This document shows positions 45,447 to 54,386 of a stretch of 64,000 nt of DNA, piece by piece. This DNA is from Chrysoporthe austroafricana (taxonomy: Eukaryota > Ascomycota > Sordariomycetes > Diaporthales > Cryphonectriaceae), in contig JYIP02000005.1 of assembly GCA_001051155.2 (NCBI GenBank), forward strand, positions 992,001-1,056,000. The letters run 5' to 3'. The notes under the pieces were generated by a model. It made no database searches. It had not been told where the DNA came from and saw only the letters and a list, made by a program, of their open reading frames with translations. The translations under genes were made by a program, and so were the position numbers. Position 1 is the first letter of the stretch. Each line of letters opens with the position of its first letter.

Positions 45447-46826
45447 ATGAGATTGACCGCGATCGTCATCGCGGCCCTGTCCGCCTCCGCGGCCCAGGCC
45501 GTGGCCATCTCCGGACAAGCCGACAAACGTGAGGCCGACCCATGGTGCCTCTTCCACGGCGAGGGCTGCTGGAAGCGTGAGGTGGCCGCCCCGGCCCCCG
45601 TCGTCGCCAAGCGCGAGGCTGCTCCCGTTGCCGAGGCCGATCCTTGGTGCCTCTTCCACGGAGAAGGGTGCTGGAAGCGTGACGCCGAGCCAGAGGCTGT
45701 CGCCGACCCCGAAGCTTGGTGTCTCTTCCACGGCGAGGGCTGCTGGAAGGACAAGCGTGAGCCCGCTGCTCTCCCCGCCCCAGCTGCGGACCCCGAGGCC
45801 GACCCCTGGTGCCTGTTCCATGGCGAAGGTTGCTGGAAGGAGAAGCGTGAGGCCGCGCCCGCCCCCGAGGCTGACCCCGAGGCGTGGTGTCTGTTCCACG
45901 GCGAGGGCTGCTGGAAGGTCAAGCGTGCCGTCTACGCCTTTGCCAACGCCATCCGCGGTGCGGCCGGGACCCAGGAGTCCCGCTCCGCCGAGATCTCCAA
46001 CATGCGCGGAGGCGCCGCCTACAACGCCAAACGCGCCGTCCAAGACATCGCGACCATGTTGGCGGGCCGCACCGCCGAGCCCCCAGAGTTCCTCAAGAAG
46101 CTCGCCATCCTGTCCAAGTTCGGTTCCGACGCCAACATCACCACCGCCCCGACCAAGCGCGACGCTGACCCGGAACCCTGGTGCCTATTCCACGGTGAGG
46201 GCTGCTGGAAGCGCGAGGAGACCGCCCTCGAGGCCCGCGACGAGACGAGCGACGCGACTCGCAGATGGTGCCTGTTCCACGGCGAAGGCTGCTGGAAGCG
46301 TGATGCCGCCCCCTGGTGCCTCTTCCACGGCGAGGGATGCTGGAAGCGCGACGCCGAGCCCATGTCCAAGCGCGACGCCGAGGCCGACCCATGGTGCCTG
46401 TTCCACGGCGAGGGCTGCTGGAAGCGCAGCTCCGAGGAGACCACCAGCCTTGCAGCCCGCGATGCAAACGCCGCCCCGGCCTTCTGCCCCTTCGAGGGCT
46501 CCAGCACCTGCTACGCCTCCAAGCGCGACTTCGCCGCCGCCGACAAGCGCGCGTGCAACCAGCCCGGCGAAGCCTGTGACATCGCCCGCCGCGCCGCCGA
46601 GGCGCTCGTCGGCGAGATCGAGAGCTGGCAGCCCGTCCAGCGCTCCGAGGACGTCGAGGCGCGCTGGTGCCTGTTCCACGGAGAGGGGTGCTGGAAGCGC
46701 GACGGCATGGACGAGGTCGTGGCCCGCTGCAACGCCGAGGACGGCGCCTGCTCCCAGGCCCGCCGCGACCTCGGTGCCATGCACACCGCTGCCCGCAACC
46801 TGCTCGACTACCTCAACGAGGAGTAA
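45447..46826 (+). CDS. Alpha-type mating pheromone precursor, ten WCLFHGEGCW repeats
   Basis: Secreted precursor of a peptide pheromone of the Saccharomyces alpha-factor class, sensed by a Ste2-type receptor on the opposite mating type. It is intronless, 459 aa. A signal peptide (MRLTAIVIAALSASAAQAVA) is followed by ten exact copies of WCLFHGEGCW starting at 45543, 45645, 45717, 45807, 45885, 46179, 46266, 46314, 46392 and 46665. Most are bounded by Kex2-type KR sites and acidic/Ala/Pro spacers (EADP, DAEP) fit for Ste13-like dipeptidase trimming. Copies 3, 4 and 5 are followed by KDKR, KEKR and KVKR instead of KR. Copies 7 and 10 follow RR or AR directly. A repeat-free stretch of about 88 residues separates copies 5 and 6. 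The last 130 residues hold C-x6-C segments between basic sites. Confidence 0.97.
   Translation: MRLTAIVIAALSASAAQAVAISGQADKREADPWCLFHGEGCWKREVAAPAPVVAKREAAPVAEADPWCLFHGEGCWKRDAEPEAVADPEAWCLFHGEGCWKDKREPAALPAPAADPEADPWCLFHGEGCWKEKREAAPAPEADPEAWCLFHGEGCWKVKRAVYAFANAIRGAAGTQESRSAEISNMRGGAAYNAKRAVQDIATMLAGRTAEPPEFLKKLAILSKFGSDANITTAPTKRDADPEPWCLFHGEGCWKREETALEARDETSDATRRWCLFHGEGCWKRDAAPWCLFHGEGCWKRDAEPMSKRDAEADPWCLFHGEGCWKRSSEETTSLAARDANAAPAFCPFEGSSTCYASKRDFAAADKRACNQPGEACDIARRAAEALVGEIESWQPVQRSEDVEARWCLFHGEGCWKRDGMDEVVARCNAEDGACSQARRDLGAMHTAARNLLDYLNEE
45543..46694 (+). repeat. Ten 30-bp coding repeats of the pheromone decapeptide
   Basis: Ten copies of a 30-bp unit encode the same ten residues while differing at synonymous sites (for example TGC CTC, TGC CTA or TGT CTG for Cys-Leu, and GAG or GAA for Glu). 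Spacers differ in length. Strict peptide conservation with silent variation points to selection on the product. Confidence 0.95.
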
Positions 46827-47587
46827 ACGGCATCGCTCCGGCTTCATGGCCTCGGGCAGAGGACGGCCCGGCAGGGACCAGCAGAACAAACTTTCTATTC
46901 TTCGACGACATGACTCAAAGACGCCATCGCCTCGTCCAATTCGCATAAAAATTTCTCTTCATCTTCATTGAGCGCACGAAACACTACCACGCAGCCTGGA
47001 GTTCTTCGGAAAGGCGGACAATAAGGGAAGATGGATCACTAGCACGACGCCGCTCATGAATGCCCTTATTTCAACCAATTATTAGTTACCGTGGACATAT
47101 TAGATGACAGGGGACGGCTGGCATGTCGAGAACTTACCACATTTTTGAATGGACGGCGTCGCAGGCAGGTGTTGAAAGATGCCCACTCCGTTCTTAATTT
47201 ATTAGCCTTCACGATGTAGAAGGCGGCAGCAATGAATGACACCCAGGATTCGCTGCGATGACTCTGTATCATGCTTTGATGACTGTGATTTACCCTCGAA
47301 GTGGATGGTTCTCTAAAACTGCGGAGAGTTGCCCATGTAGAAACATGTATGCGATGCTTCAAGATGAGTTTGGGTGTCTGCTCTCTGGGTATAGTTATTT
47401 CGAAGTCTTCGCGTAAGCTGCCTGTAAATGCATCGCCATGCTACTGCATGGCGATGAGTCTGCCCGGTCGTCGGCTTCTTTGCTACAGACTGAAGGCAAA
47501 ATTACTCTTAGCGCGGGTGTATCAATCTCAAGCATGCCTCTCCGCTGTTGATGCGGCGCCCAATATGGCCAATCCACACACTCTTTC
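46827..47587. other. Intergenic between convergent genes
   Basis: 3' flanks of the pheromone gene and the mitochondrial coiled-coil gene; nothing else is seen. Confidence 0.5.
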
Positions 47588-48473
47588 TCACATCAACAAC
47601 CGCCAAGCACCAAGCGTCAGCGCCGCGAAACCGGTGCATACACCAATCAACCACTGCAGAGTCTGGAACTTGACCTGCTCCAGCTGCTGCCTCAGGCCGC
47701 CCGCCTCCTGCTCGATCTTGGTCTCGGTCTCCTTGATGCGCAGCTCCTGCGACACCGCCTCCTCCCTGATGCGCCCCTTCTCCAGATTCAGGTCGAGCCG
47801 TACGCTCGCCTGCGTCCGCCCGATCTCGTCCTTGAGCCGGTTGTTCAGCTTGGCAATGTCATTGGTCAGCCGCTCGTGGGCGGCGCGCGTCGCGTTCGAC
47901 TCGGTGCTGTCGGCGGACAGAAGCTCGGAGCGCAACTTGGCGAAGTCGACCTTCTGTGTGTAGGTTGCGCGCGCGGCGTCCTCGCGGAGGACCATCGTGC
48001 GAGTCAGGTTTTGGATGCTGTTGAGGGTGGGGTTGAGACGTCAGCTTGAGCTTCCGCAGAGGACGATATAGGTATGTCCGTTCGCTAGGTGATGCTCACC
48101 TTTCCTGGATGACGTCGTTGAGGACTTTCATCATCGCCACAGACTGCTCTTCCGTGAAGCCCTCGCTCTGAAGCCGCTGGACGAACTTCAGAGTGTCGAA
48201 GTGGTGGTCTCTCCGCCTTGCAGCTGAAGCGTGGAAAGCTCTCCGAAAGGATAGTTGTTGTTGCATGGACAACTTCTGGCACATGGATCCATCGCTAGGT
48301 CCACGAGAAAGGCCTCCGAAAGTATGAAGTGGCCGCGCTGCGTGTTGCCATGGTCGCTGGCTGCTCGTCTGCGCGGACCCAATCGAAGCTCTTGCGAAAG
48401 TCTGTCCCACCGGTGTAGTCCAGCTAAGACGCGGAAGGAGGAACTTAGGCAATGTCTGTACCGTATTCGCCAT
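47588..48473 (-). CDS. Mitochondrial DUF1640 protein (Fmp32 / CCDC90 / MCUR1-like)
   Basis: Inner-membrane mitochondrial protein of the Fmp32/MCUR1 family, tied in other organisms to respiratory-complex assembly or calcium-uniporter regulation. Exons 48473-48100 and 48017-47588 give 267 aa. The N-terminus is Arg/Ser-rich with no acids for about 60 residues, as a presequence should be, and FHASAARR marks a likely cleavage zone. The family core is HFDTLKFVQRLQSEGFTEEQSVAMMKVLNDVIQESIQNLTRTMV. A long coiled coil follows (residues about 150-235, e.g. FAKLRSELLSAD, IAKLNNRLKDEI, RIKETETKIEQE). One C-terminal helix, TLQWLIGVCTGFAALTLGAW, anchors it. The start at MANTVQTLP gives the best presequence; an upstream ATG at 48569 is in frame. 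Confidence 0.85.
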
Positions 48474-49614
48474 CGCCTGCAGCAGACTCTGTGTTTCGCG
48501 CGAGTTGAAGCTAAGCACGTAGAAGAATCGCGTCGTCGTAATCTTCTCGCTGTTGTAATAGTTGGCCAAAGCGTGACAAGCTAGTGTCCAGATAGATGAC
48601 TTGAAGTCCCTCCTGTCCTTGAGTACGGCGGCTCAGCGCGCTTGCTTATCGATAAGCAGCCGCAGCGCAGGGACCCACAGTGGCAGCCATAAAAAACTCG
48701 CGGCTCTTCGCGAAAATTTGTTTGCTTTTCCTTTCTTCTCCATTCAAAATTGAACAACGCAAATAATCACATTCTCGAAACACCAATTTCGCCACGAGGT
48801 ACTCCTTCGCCCTTGGGCGTTGGACGTGCCCAGGACTGCTGAAGTTTTCGGACAGAATGGAGATCAGACACCAGCGGACAATCTTGGGTGCGGCGCTTCC
48901 CTCGCCTTCGAGGTATGGGATGGGTCGCAATGATTGAACGTACATACATCGTGTGCATCGCAGGCGCATTGATCAGGAGGAGCCTGGACAACTGAAGGAT
49001 ATCTCTTATGAGTCCGGCACGGTCCCTACGGCTGCGCGGTAGCATCGACTTGTTCGGCCACCAGCAGGTAACAGTGGCCGAGCATGTAGGTGCACGGCCG
49101 AGTTGAGGCTGTTGCACCCATGTCCTCGCCCACACGGATGGCCCTGAAGCGCGCCTTCAGACGAGAGCCAGCAGGATCAATCGCTAGTTTGTCTCCCATA
49201 CTAATCCACTTCCCTCTGCGATGTCTGTCATGCATTGTGTCCACGATGACCACTACACCACCAGCCTAGGCCCCTTGTCTGGTCTGGCCACCTAGCGCCA
49301 CGGTCAGTGTTCCGGTAGGTGACAACGTCCCTGTCAGATCCTGGCGGCACTAGGTCAATATTCCTTTTGTGGGGCTCCTGAGAAGTAGTCTTACTCGGCT
49401 GCCTATGGCGATGCCGATCGTGAATGATAGCGCACGAGGAGTGCGAGTTGACCAGTAATATAGTAAACGCGGAAGGATGCTAGTGAACCGCACTTATTGG
49501 CTTGGCCGACGTGGCTATATCTGATGAGCTCGCGGCATTCAAATGTTTGGAATACAATTCTCCTCCATCTTAAATAATTACTACGGATCATTCATCTGAT
49601 ATTGTTCCGTCACT
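48474..49614. other. Divergent intergenic region
   Basis: 1.1 kb between two divergent genes. Open frames of up to 122 codons are present but without domains; no gene is called. Confidence 0.5.
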
Positions 49615-50664
49615 ATGTCATCCACCAGAGCCAGCAATTTGATGCAATACTTCGACGGCACACCGCGCCCTCTTCGGCCCATTTTGACCTCGCTAAATGG
49701 TGATCAATCATGGCTCTTGTCCTTCCCATTGCCATATACGACTGCGGGTCGGGATCGATCCGACAAGAAGTACTTTCACATCGTGATGGACCCCTGGCTC
49801 AAAGGCGCTACCAGTGTTCTCTCGACCTGGTTTCTCGGCCTGGAGCTGCTCGGTACCGCCGCGGCGACTGACGGTGCCGGGGTGGAGGACATTGCACGAC
49901 AGATCGAGAGTGCTGCTGGAAATACCGGAGACGCGGATATTCCCAGCAGCCAGACCATGGTCGACGCCATATTCGTACACTTCCACTATCTTGACCACAT
50001 GCACCAACCGAGCCTTGTCACGTTCAATCCAGATATCCCAGTCTTCACTACGCCTGAGGCAGCTGTGACGATTCGCGGATGGAACTATTTCAAGAACATT
50101 ACCACCATGCGCGATTTCGACCCCGAGAGCGAGGAAGGGTGGCAGTCTCTACACCCGGGAGGCCAGCTCCCAGAATGGCTGAGTGTGTTCCGGCTCAAGG
50201 GTCACGCCGTGTTGAATTTTGCCACGGCCATAGTCTGGTCTCACGACGGTGCTGATGGCCTCAGGCAGCATGAGCTGGTGTTGAACTCGCCGCACGGCAT
50301 CAAGGCTGGCCTGCCGAACGTGCGTGCTTTGGTGGGCGGCGCCGACGTGCCAAGCAAAGCAGCGAGCCCGACGCTCACGGTGCTCGCCATGTTAGCGGCC
50401 CTCAAGGACAGCTTCACGTTAGGGAAACCGACCACCCTTGGACTGACTGGAAGTCTGGCCCTCGAGAAACTGGCCAGGCCAAAGTATTGGGTCCGCTCGC
50501 ATGATATGCTACTCAAGTACATGGGTATTTTCATGCGGTTGACGGGGACGTACGATATTGCCCGATCGGTGGATGGCCTAGATGATTCGGACCCGAAACA
50601 GGGAGAGAGCAGACGACCGAACTTGGTCGACGTTGCCAACGGGGCAAATTTTGTCCTCGCATAA
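49615..50664 (+). CDS. Metallo-beta-lactamase-fold protein, divergent metal motif
   Basis: Intronless, 349 aa, resembling a fungal UlaG-like metallo-beta-lactamase group. Supporting blocks: ATSVLSTWFLG near the start, SSQTMVDAIFVHFHYLDHMHQPSL, in the place where homologues carry an SHxxTDHxH-like metal site, and PVFTTPEAAVTIRGWNYFKNITTM, the following strand-helix unit. Near the end, GLTGSLALEKLARPKYWVRSHDMLLKYMG matches the family's C-terminal region with its His. Here the motif is HFHYLDHMH, so the DH pair is kept but the preceding His residues are shifted relative to HxHxDH. It may have altered metal use or no activity. No signal peptide is seen. Substrate unknown. Confidence 0.65.
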   Translation: MSSTRASNLMQYFDGTPRPLRPILTSLNGDQSWLLSFPLPYTTAGRDRSDKKYFHIVMDPWLKGATSVLSTWFLGLELLGTAAATDGAGVEDIARQIESAAGNTGDADIPSSQTMVDAIFVHFHYLDHMHQPSLVTFNPDIPVFTTPEAAVTIRGWNYFKNITTMRDFDPESEEGWQSLHPGGQLPEWLSVFRLKGHAVLNFATAIVWSHDGADGLRQHELVLNSPHGIKAGLPNVRALVGGADVPSKAASPTLTVLAMLAALKDSFTLGKPTTLGLTGSLALEKLARPKYWVRSHDMLLKYMGIFMRLTGTYDIARSVDGLDDSDPKQGESRRPNLVDVANGANFVLA

Positions 50665-51053
50665 CATGCAATAGTATCTTGGTTTCTCGATTCCTGTAGA
50701 TTTTGGTGTCTACGCGACGTTGAAGATCTAATGGATGTCGGAAGGATGGGCTTCAGGCTTCGGTGTGGCTCGTAATTGCATGTAAGTCGCTATGCTCTTC
50801 GAAGTATGTATGATATGATTTGGAATCGTGGCGGAGCGCTGCGACAGCAGCAGACGCAATTTTAGGGCCCCAACACCGCTGTAGCTAGTAAGAAGTGCAT
50901 GGATCGCGGCGCCGAAGCCCGGCGCCGTTGGAGATAGATAAGTACGCTACTCCGGCACTCTGGGTGTCTTGCTACTTTAGCCGCAGATCGTGATCTACAT
51001 AGGTATCCTTCGGTCTTCTCGATGACTCGCGCCGTGGAATCATTCAAGACGTC
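50665..51053. other. Intergenic upstream of the sulfite pump gene
   Basis: About 390 bases; nothing recognised. Confidence 0.5.
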
Positions 51054-52586
51054 ATGCAGGTCAATATGGACTGCGACGAGGAGATCGAGAGGATAGCCTC
51101 TAACAATCCTGCCATGACGGTGCCCACGAGCTCAGCAATCTCAAGGTATAATCAAATCCCCACCAACTGCTACAAGAGAGACCAAGGCCAACGACCAGGC
51201 ACGGCAACGGCATCGGCACGTCCACAGCTCCAGGAGACGTCTAGTTCCAGCAGTACCGGCAGCGACAGAGTTAACCACGACAATGGGTCGGATAGGTGCA
51301 GTAGCATGGAGGTCTCCGACCCAGCAGGCGACATTGAAGCCGTGAATGGAAGTTCGGACGTCGAAACGAAACAATTCGTCTACAAGTATGACCGGGGCTG
51401 GCGTCGCGTCGTCCGAAATTTCTCCCCTTCTTGGTTCAGCACGACAATGGGCACGGGCATTGTTTCCCTGCTCCTTATTACGATTCCCTTCCAGGCCACC
51501 TGGCTGTATTGGCTGTCGGTGATATTCTTTGTGCTCAACACCATCATATTCACCGCCAGTCTTGTCATCTCCATTCTGCGGTACACCCTCTACCCCGAGA
51601 TATGGACCGTGATGATCCGCGACCCCACGAATTCATTGTTCCTGGGTACCATCCCGATGGGCTTCGCGACTCTAGTGGAGAGCTGGTACTTCCTCTGCTG
51701 CCCGTACTGGGGTCACTGGTCCGTGATCCTGGCCTGGGCGGCCTGGATGCTCGACAGCATCGTGGCGTTCGCCGTGACGGTCAGCCTCATGTTCCTGCTC
51801 ATGTCCGAGAGCCACCAGAACCAGCTGGACCGCATCACGGCTGCGCAGCTGCTCCCCATCGCGGCGACCATCGTGGCCTCCGGCGCGGGCGCCGAGGTTG
51901 CCGAGCTGCTGATCGGCATCGGCTATCTGGACCACGCGCTGGGCACGCTGGTGACCAGCTACGTCATGTGGGGGATGGCGACGCCCTTTGCGATGACGGT
52001 GCTGGTCATGTATTACCAGCGCCTGGCGCTGCACAAGCTGCCGCCGCGCGAGATCATCGTGAGCAGCTTCCTGCCGCTCGGCCCGCTGGGCATGGGCGGG
52101 TACACCATCTTCTACGCGGGCAAGGTGGCTCGAGAGCTCCTGCCACGGGTCGATCTGGCGGCACAGGTTCCCATCGCCGGGGACGTGCTGTACGTGCTGG
52201 GCATGTTCGTGGCGCTGTCCATGTGGGGGTTCGGGATCGTATGGATGCTATTCGCGCTGGCAACGATCTGGTCATCCAGGCCGTTTCCGTTCAACATGGG
52301 CTGGTGGGGCTTCACGTTCCCCCTGGGTGTGTTTTCTGTTAGCACCATTACCTTTGGCACAGAGATGCCGAGTATGTTCTTCAAGGTATTGGGCACGATA
52401 TTCAGTGTGGCAGTCATCTTGCTATGGTGTGTCGTTGCCGCAGGTACGGCCAGAGGAGCCTGGAGCGGGAAGTTGTTCTATGCACCTTGCTTGAAGAACT
52501 TGCCTCAGGCTCAGGTGGGAGAGAAGCCGGCAGCAGGGGGGAACAGTGGCGCAAAAGGCGTGGTAAAAGGCTCACCATCGAAATAA
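51054..52586 (+). CDS. SSU1: SSU1-type sulfite efflux pump (TDT family)
   Basis: Plasma-membrane transporter of the tellurite-resistance/dicarboxylate family, related to yeast Ssu1, which exports sulfite. Intronless, 510 aa. The first 105 residues are a Ser/Thr-rich cytosolic region. The core begins with the family block VVRNFSPSWFSTTMGTGIVSLLL and then shows about ten membrane helices. Conserved segments are DPTNSLFLGTIPMGFATL, ILAWAAWMLDS, QLLPIAATIVASGAGAEVA, LPPREIIVSSFLPLGPLGMGGY, MGWWGFTFPLGVF and FKVLGTIFSVAVILLWCVVAAGT. The tail is short and Gly/Lys-rich. A malic-acid (Mae1-like) transporter is the alternative, but LPLGPLGMGGY with the N-terminal block favours Ssu1. Confidence 0.87.
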   Translation: MQVNMDCDEEIERIASNNPAMTVPTSSAISRYNQIPTNCYKRDQGQRPGTATASARPQLQETSSSSSTGSDRVNHDNGSDRCSSMEVSDPAGDIEAVNGSSDVETKQFVYKYDRGWRRVVRNFSPSWFSTTMGTGIVSLLLITIPFQATWLYWLSVIFFVLNTIIFTASLVISILRYTLYPEIWTVMIRDPTNSLFLGTIPMGFATLVESWYFLCCPYWGHWSVILAWAAWMLDSIVAFAVTVSLMFLLMSESHQNQLDRITAAQLLPIAATIVASGAGAEVAELLIGIGYLDHALGTLVTSYVMWGMATPFAMTVLVMYYQRLALHKLPPREIIVSSFLPLGPLGMGGYTIFYAGKVARELLPRVDLAAQVPIAGDVLYVLGMFVALSMWGFGIVWMLFALATIWSSRPFPFNMGWWGFTFPLGVFSVSTITFGTEMPSMFFKVLGTIFSVAVILLWCVVAAGTARGAWSGKLFYAPCLKNLPQAQVGEKPAAGGNSGAKGVVKGSPSK

Positions 52587-54386
52587 AGACGGCGGAGGCC
52601 GCATTGTACAAAAAGTCCATGTATCGTACTGCGGTAATTGCATACAGTCCTGGATAACTCGGAGTAGTGAGTGTGAGCTTGCCTAGCTTACCGTCAATAT
52701 GTCTACGAACACCACCCCCCCCCCCAAACCTTAGAAGAGGCAACGTCGAGAGTGAAATGCCTTGCCATGTAGTGTCGACAGTATCGCGACAGATTGTCAG
52801 GCTCTTCAGCGTCCAAGCCACAGCAGCGGTTCTCGTCCAATTGCCGTAACATCTGAATGCAGATGGTGGCACCAACGAGGTGTCCTTACGCAGCCCTATA
52901 TTCGAGACACCTAACAGGGTTATCTACTCAAGATGGCCAGCATGAGCCTTCTGTTAGTGTCATTGAGACGACTGATGGCTTGCCAAGCCCACTGCTTGCA
53001 TCCTCGCTGGAGAAGGCTGCTATCACCACGCCTTTGCCTCCGGTTTCGACATCGCTGGCTGACGCAGCCGTCTTGTTGATTGTGTCATTCCGTATTCTCA
53101 TAGCCACAAAAGCCGTCAATGAGACGGTTCTGACGAGCGAGATCCTTATGCTTGTTGGCAGGGGCTTTGTGACACCGTTGATGTTGTCAATCATGAGGAC
53201 GGCGACATTCCTGTCTGGGGAAGCGCTAGCCAGAGCGGGGGCATTTCTCGAGACTGATACAGCCGCAATCTTGCAAAAGAAATAAAGCTTGAGTGATTCC
53301 GTAGAGACATTGGGAGTCTTGAGTGGAGGGCAATGCATTAGAACGATAGAATAATGTGCACTCTGCATAGAGTAGAGCACTTCGCCATTCTTCCTCTCCT
53401 GTCGCTGGGGTCCAACCGGGGTAAGTTATAATGTAAATTTGTATACATTATCTTAACCATTTAGCATTGTTTGGGAATGCTTGTTGTCCAGCTTCCCAGC
53501 AGAAGGCGAGCTGCTTATCGAAACCCATCCATCCAGGTAGCAATCCATATCGGGCCTTTGGCATCCATGGATGTTTTAATCCTTGCTCAAACTCGCCAGG
53601 AAGCTAGTTCTGTCGGGCTGAAAGTACTGCCATGTGTAATCTCACAGACTGTTTAATTACAATTCAGATAGAGACAAGGGCTAGCTCATGGCAATCCTGT
53701 AGAAACATGCAAAACAGAATGGAAGAGCTCGGCTGGCTTTATCTTCAGCATCGCAAGTTGCCAAATCTCGGTGTGGCAGGGGATTGATAGTTTTACGTAA
53801 GCAAAAATAAGCGACGCCCATTTTGGCTTAGTGCAAGTGAGAAGGCCTTGGTCGGCAGGCAGGGGTTGGCAGCTCATGGCCTGTGCGTTGGTAGCTGCCA
53901 CTGGCTGCGTCAGGGTGGTTCCAGTCGATCATGGTAACAGGTAGCCAGAAGTTCGTCGTACCCTGAGCTGGTTTACACCTTAAACCATCCACCTAATCCA
54001 TCACATCTTCACCTCTTCACGACCACTGGCGTCCTTTCTTTCGACACTGACTCACAGGGAAGGCATAGTCGCGGTCGGATCTGATTGATACCAACTACCT
54101 TTCGATTCCGCTGCGGTCGTTGTATTTCTCTTTCATTCCCCTACCCCTTTCCTGCACTTGCGCCCAACTCTGGTAGCAAGCTGGGCAACACGAATAGACA
54201 ACCTCCTCCTGTCGCATCCACCTCTCCTTCTTCCTCCTGCTGCCTCGTTGGCGATATCAACCTGACGACGATATTGGCCCGTGCAGCAAAGTCCCCCACT
54301 ACCCACCCACACCGCCGTGATCTGTAAAGCTCGTCTGACCTGGTCTTAAACACTATTTCGCTCCGTGCGAGCTGGCGCACGTCAAC
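52587..54386. other. Intergenic upstream of clathrin heavy chain
   Basis: A 1.8-kb gap. It holds a C11 homopolymer at 52715-52725 and two opposed open frames over the same bases (52857-53285 plus, 52928-53380 minus), neither with a domain. The last 350 bases are pyrimidine-rich, a likely leader. Confidence 0.5.

Noticed and set aside
45350..46946. Antisense and +1-frame long ORFs across the pheromone gene, including a 480-codon frame
   Set aside because: They mirror the repeats of the true precursor and are extremely Ala/Pro/Ser- or Arg-rich, with no signal peptide of their own.
52857..53380. Opposed open frames of 142 (plus) and 150 (minus) codons between the sulfite pump and clathrin genes
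   Set aside because: They cover the same bases on both strands and have low-complexity Ser/Thr/Ala composition, no domain, no signal and no splice support.
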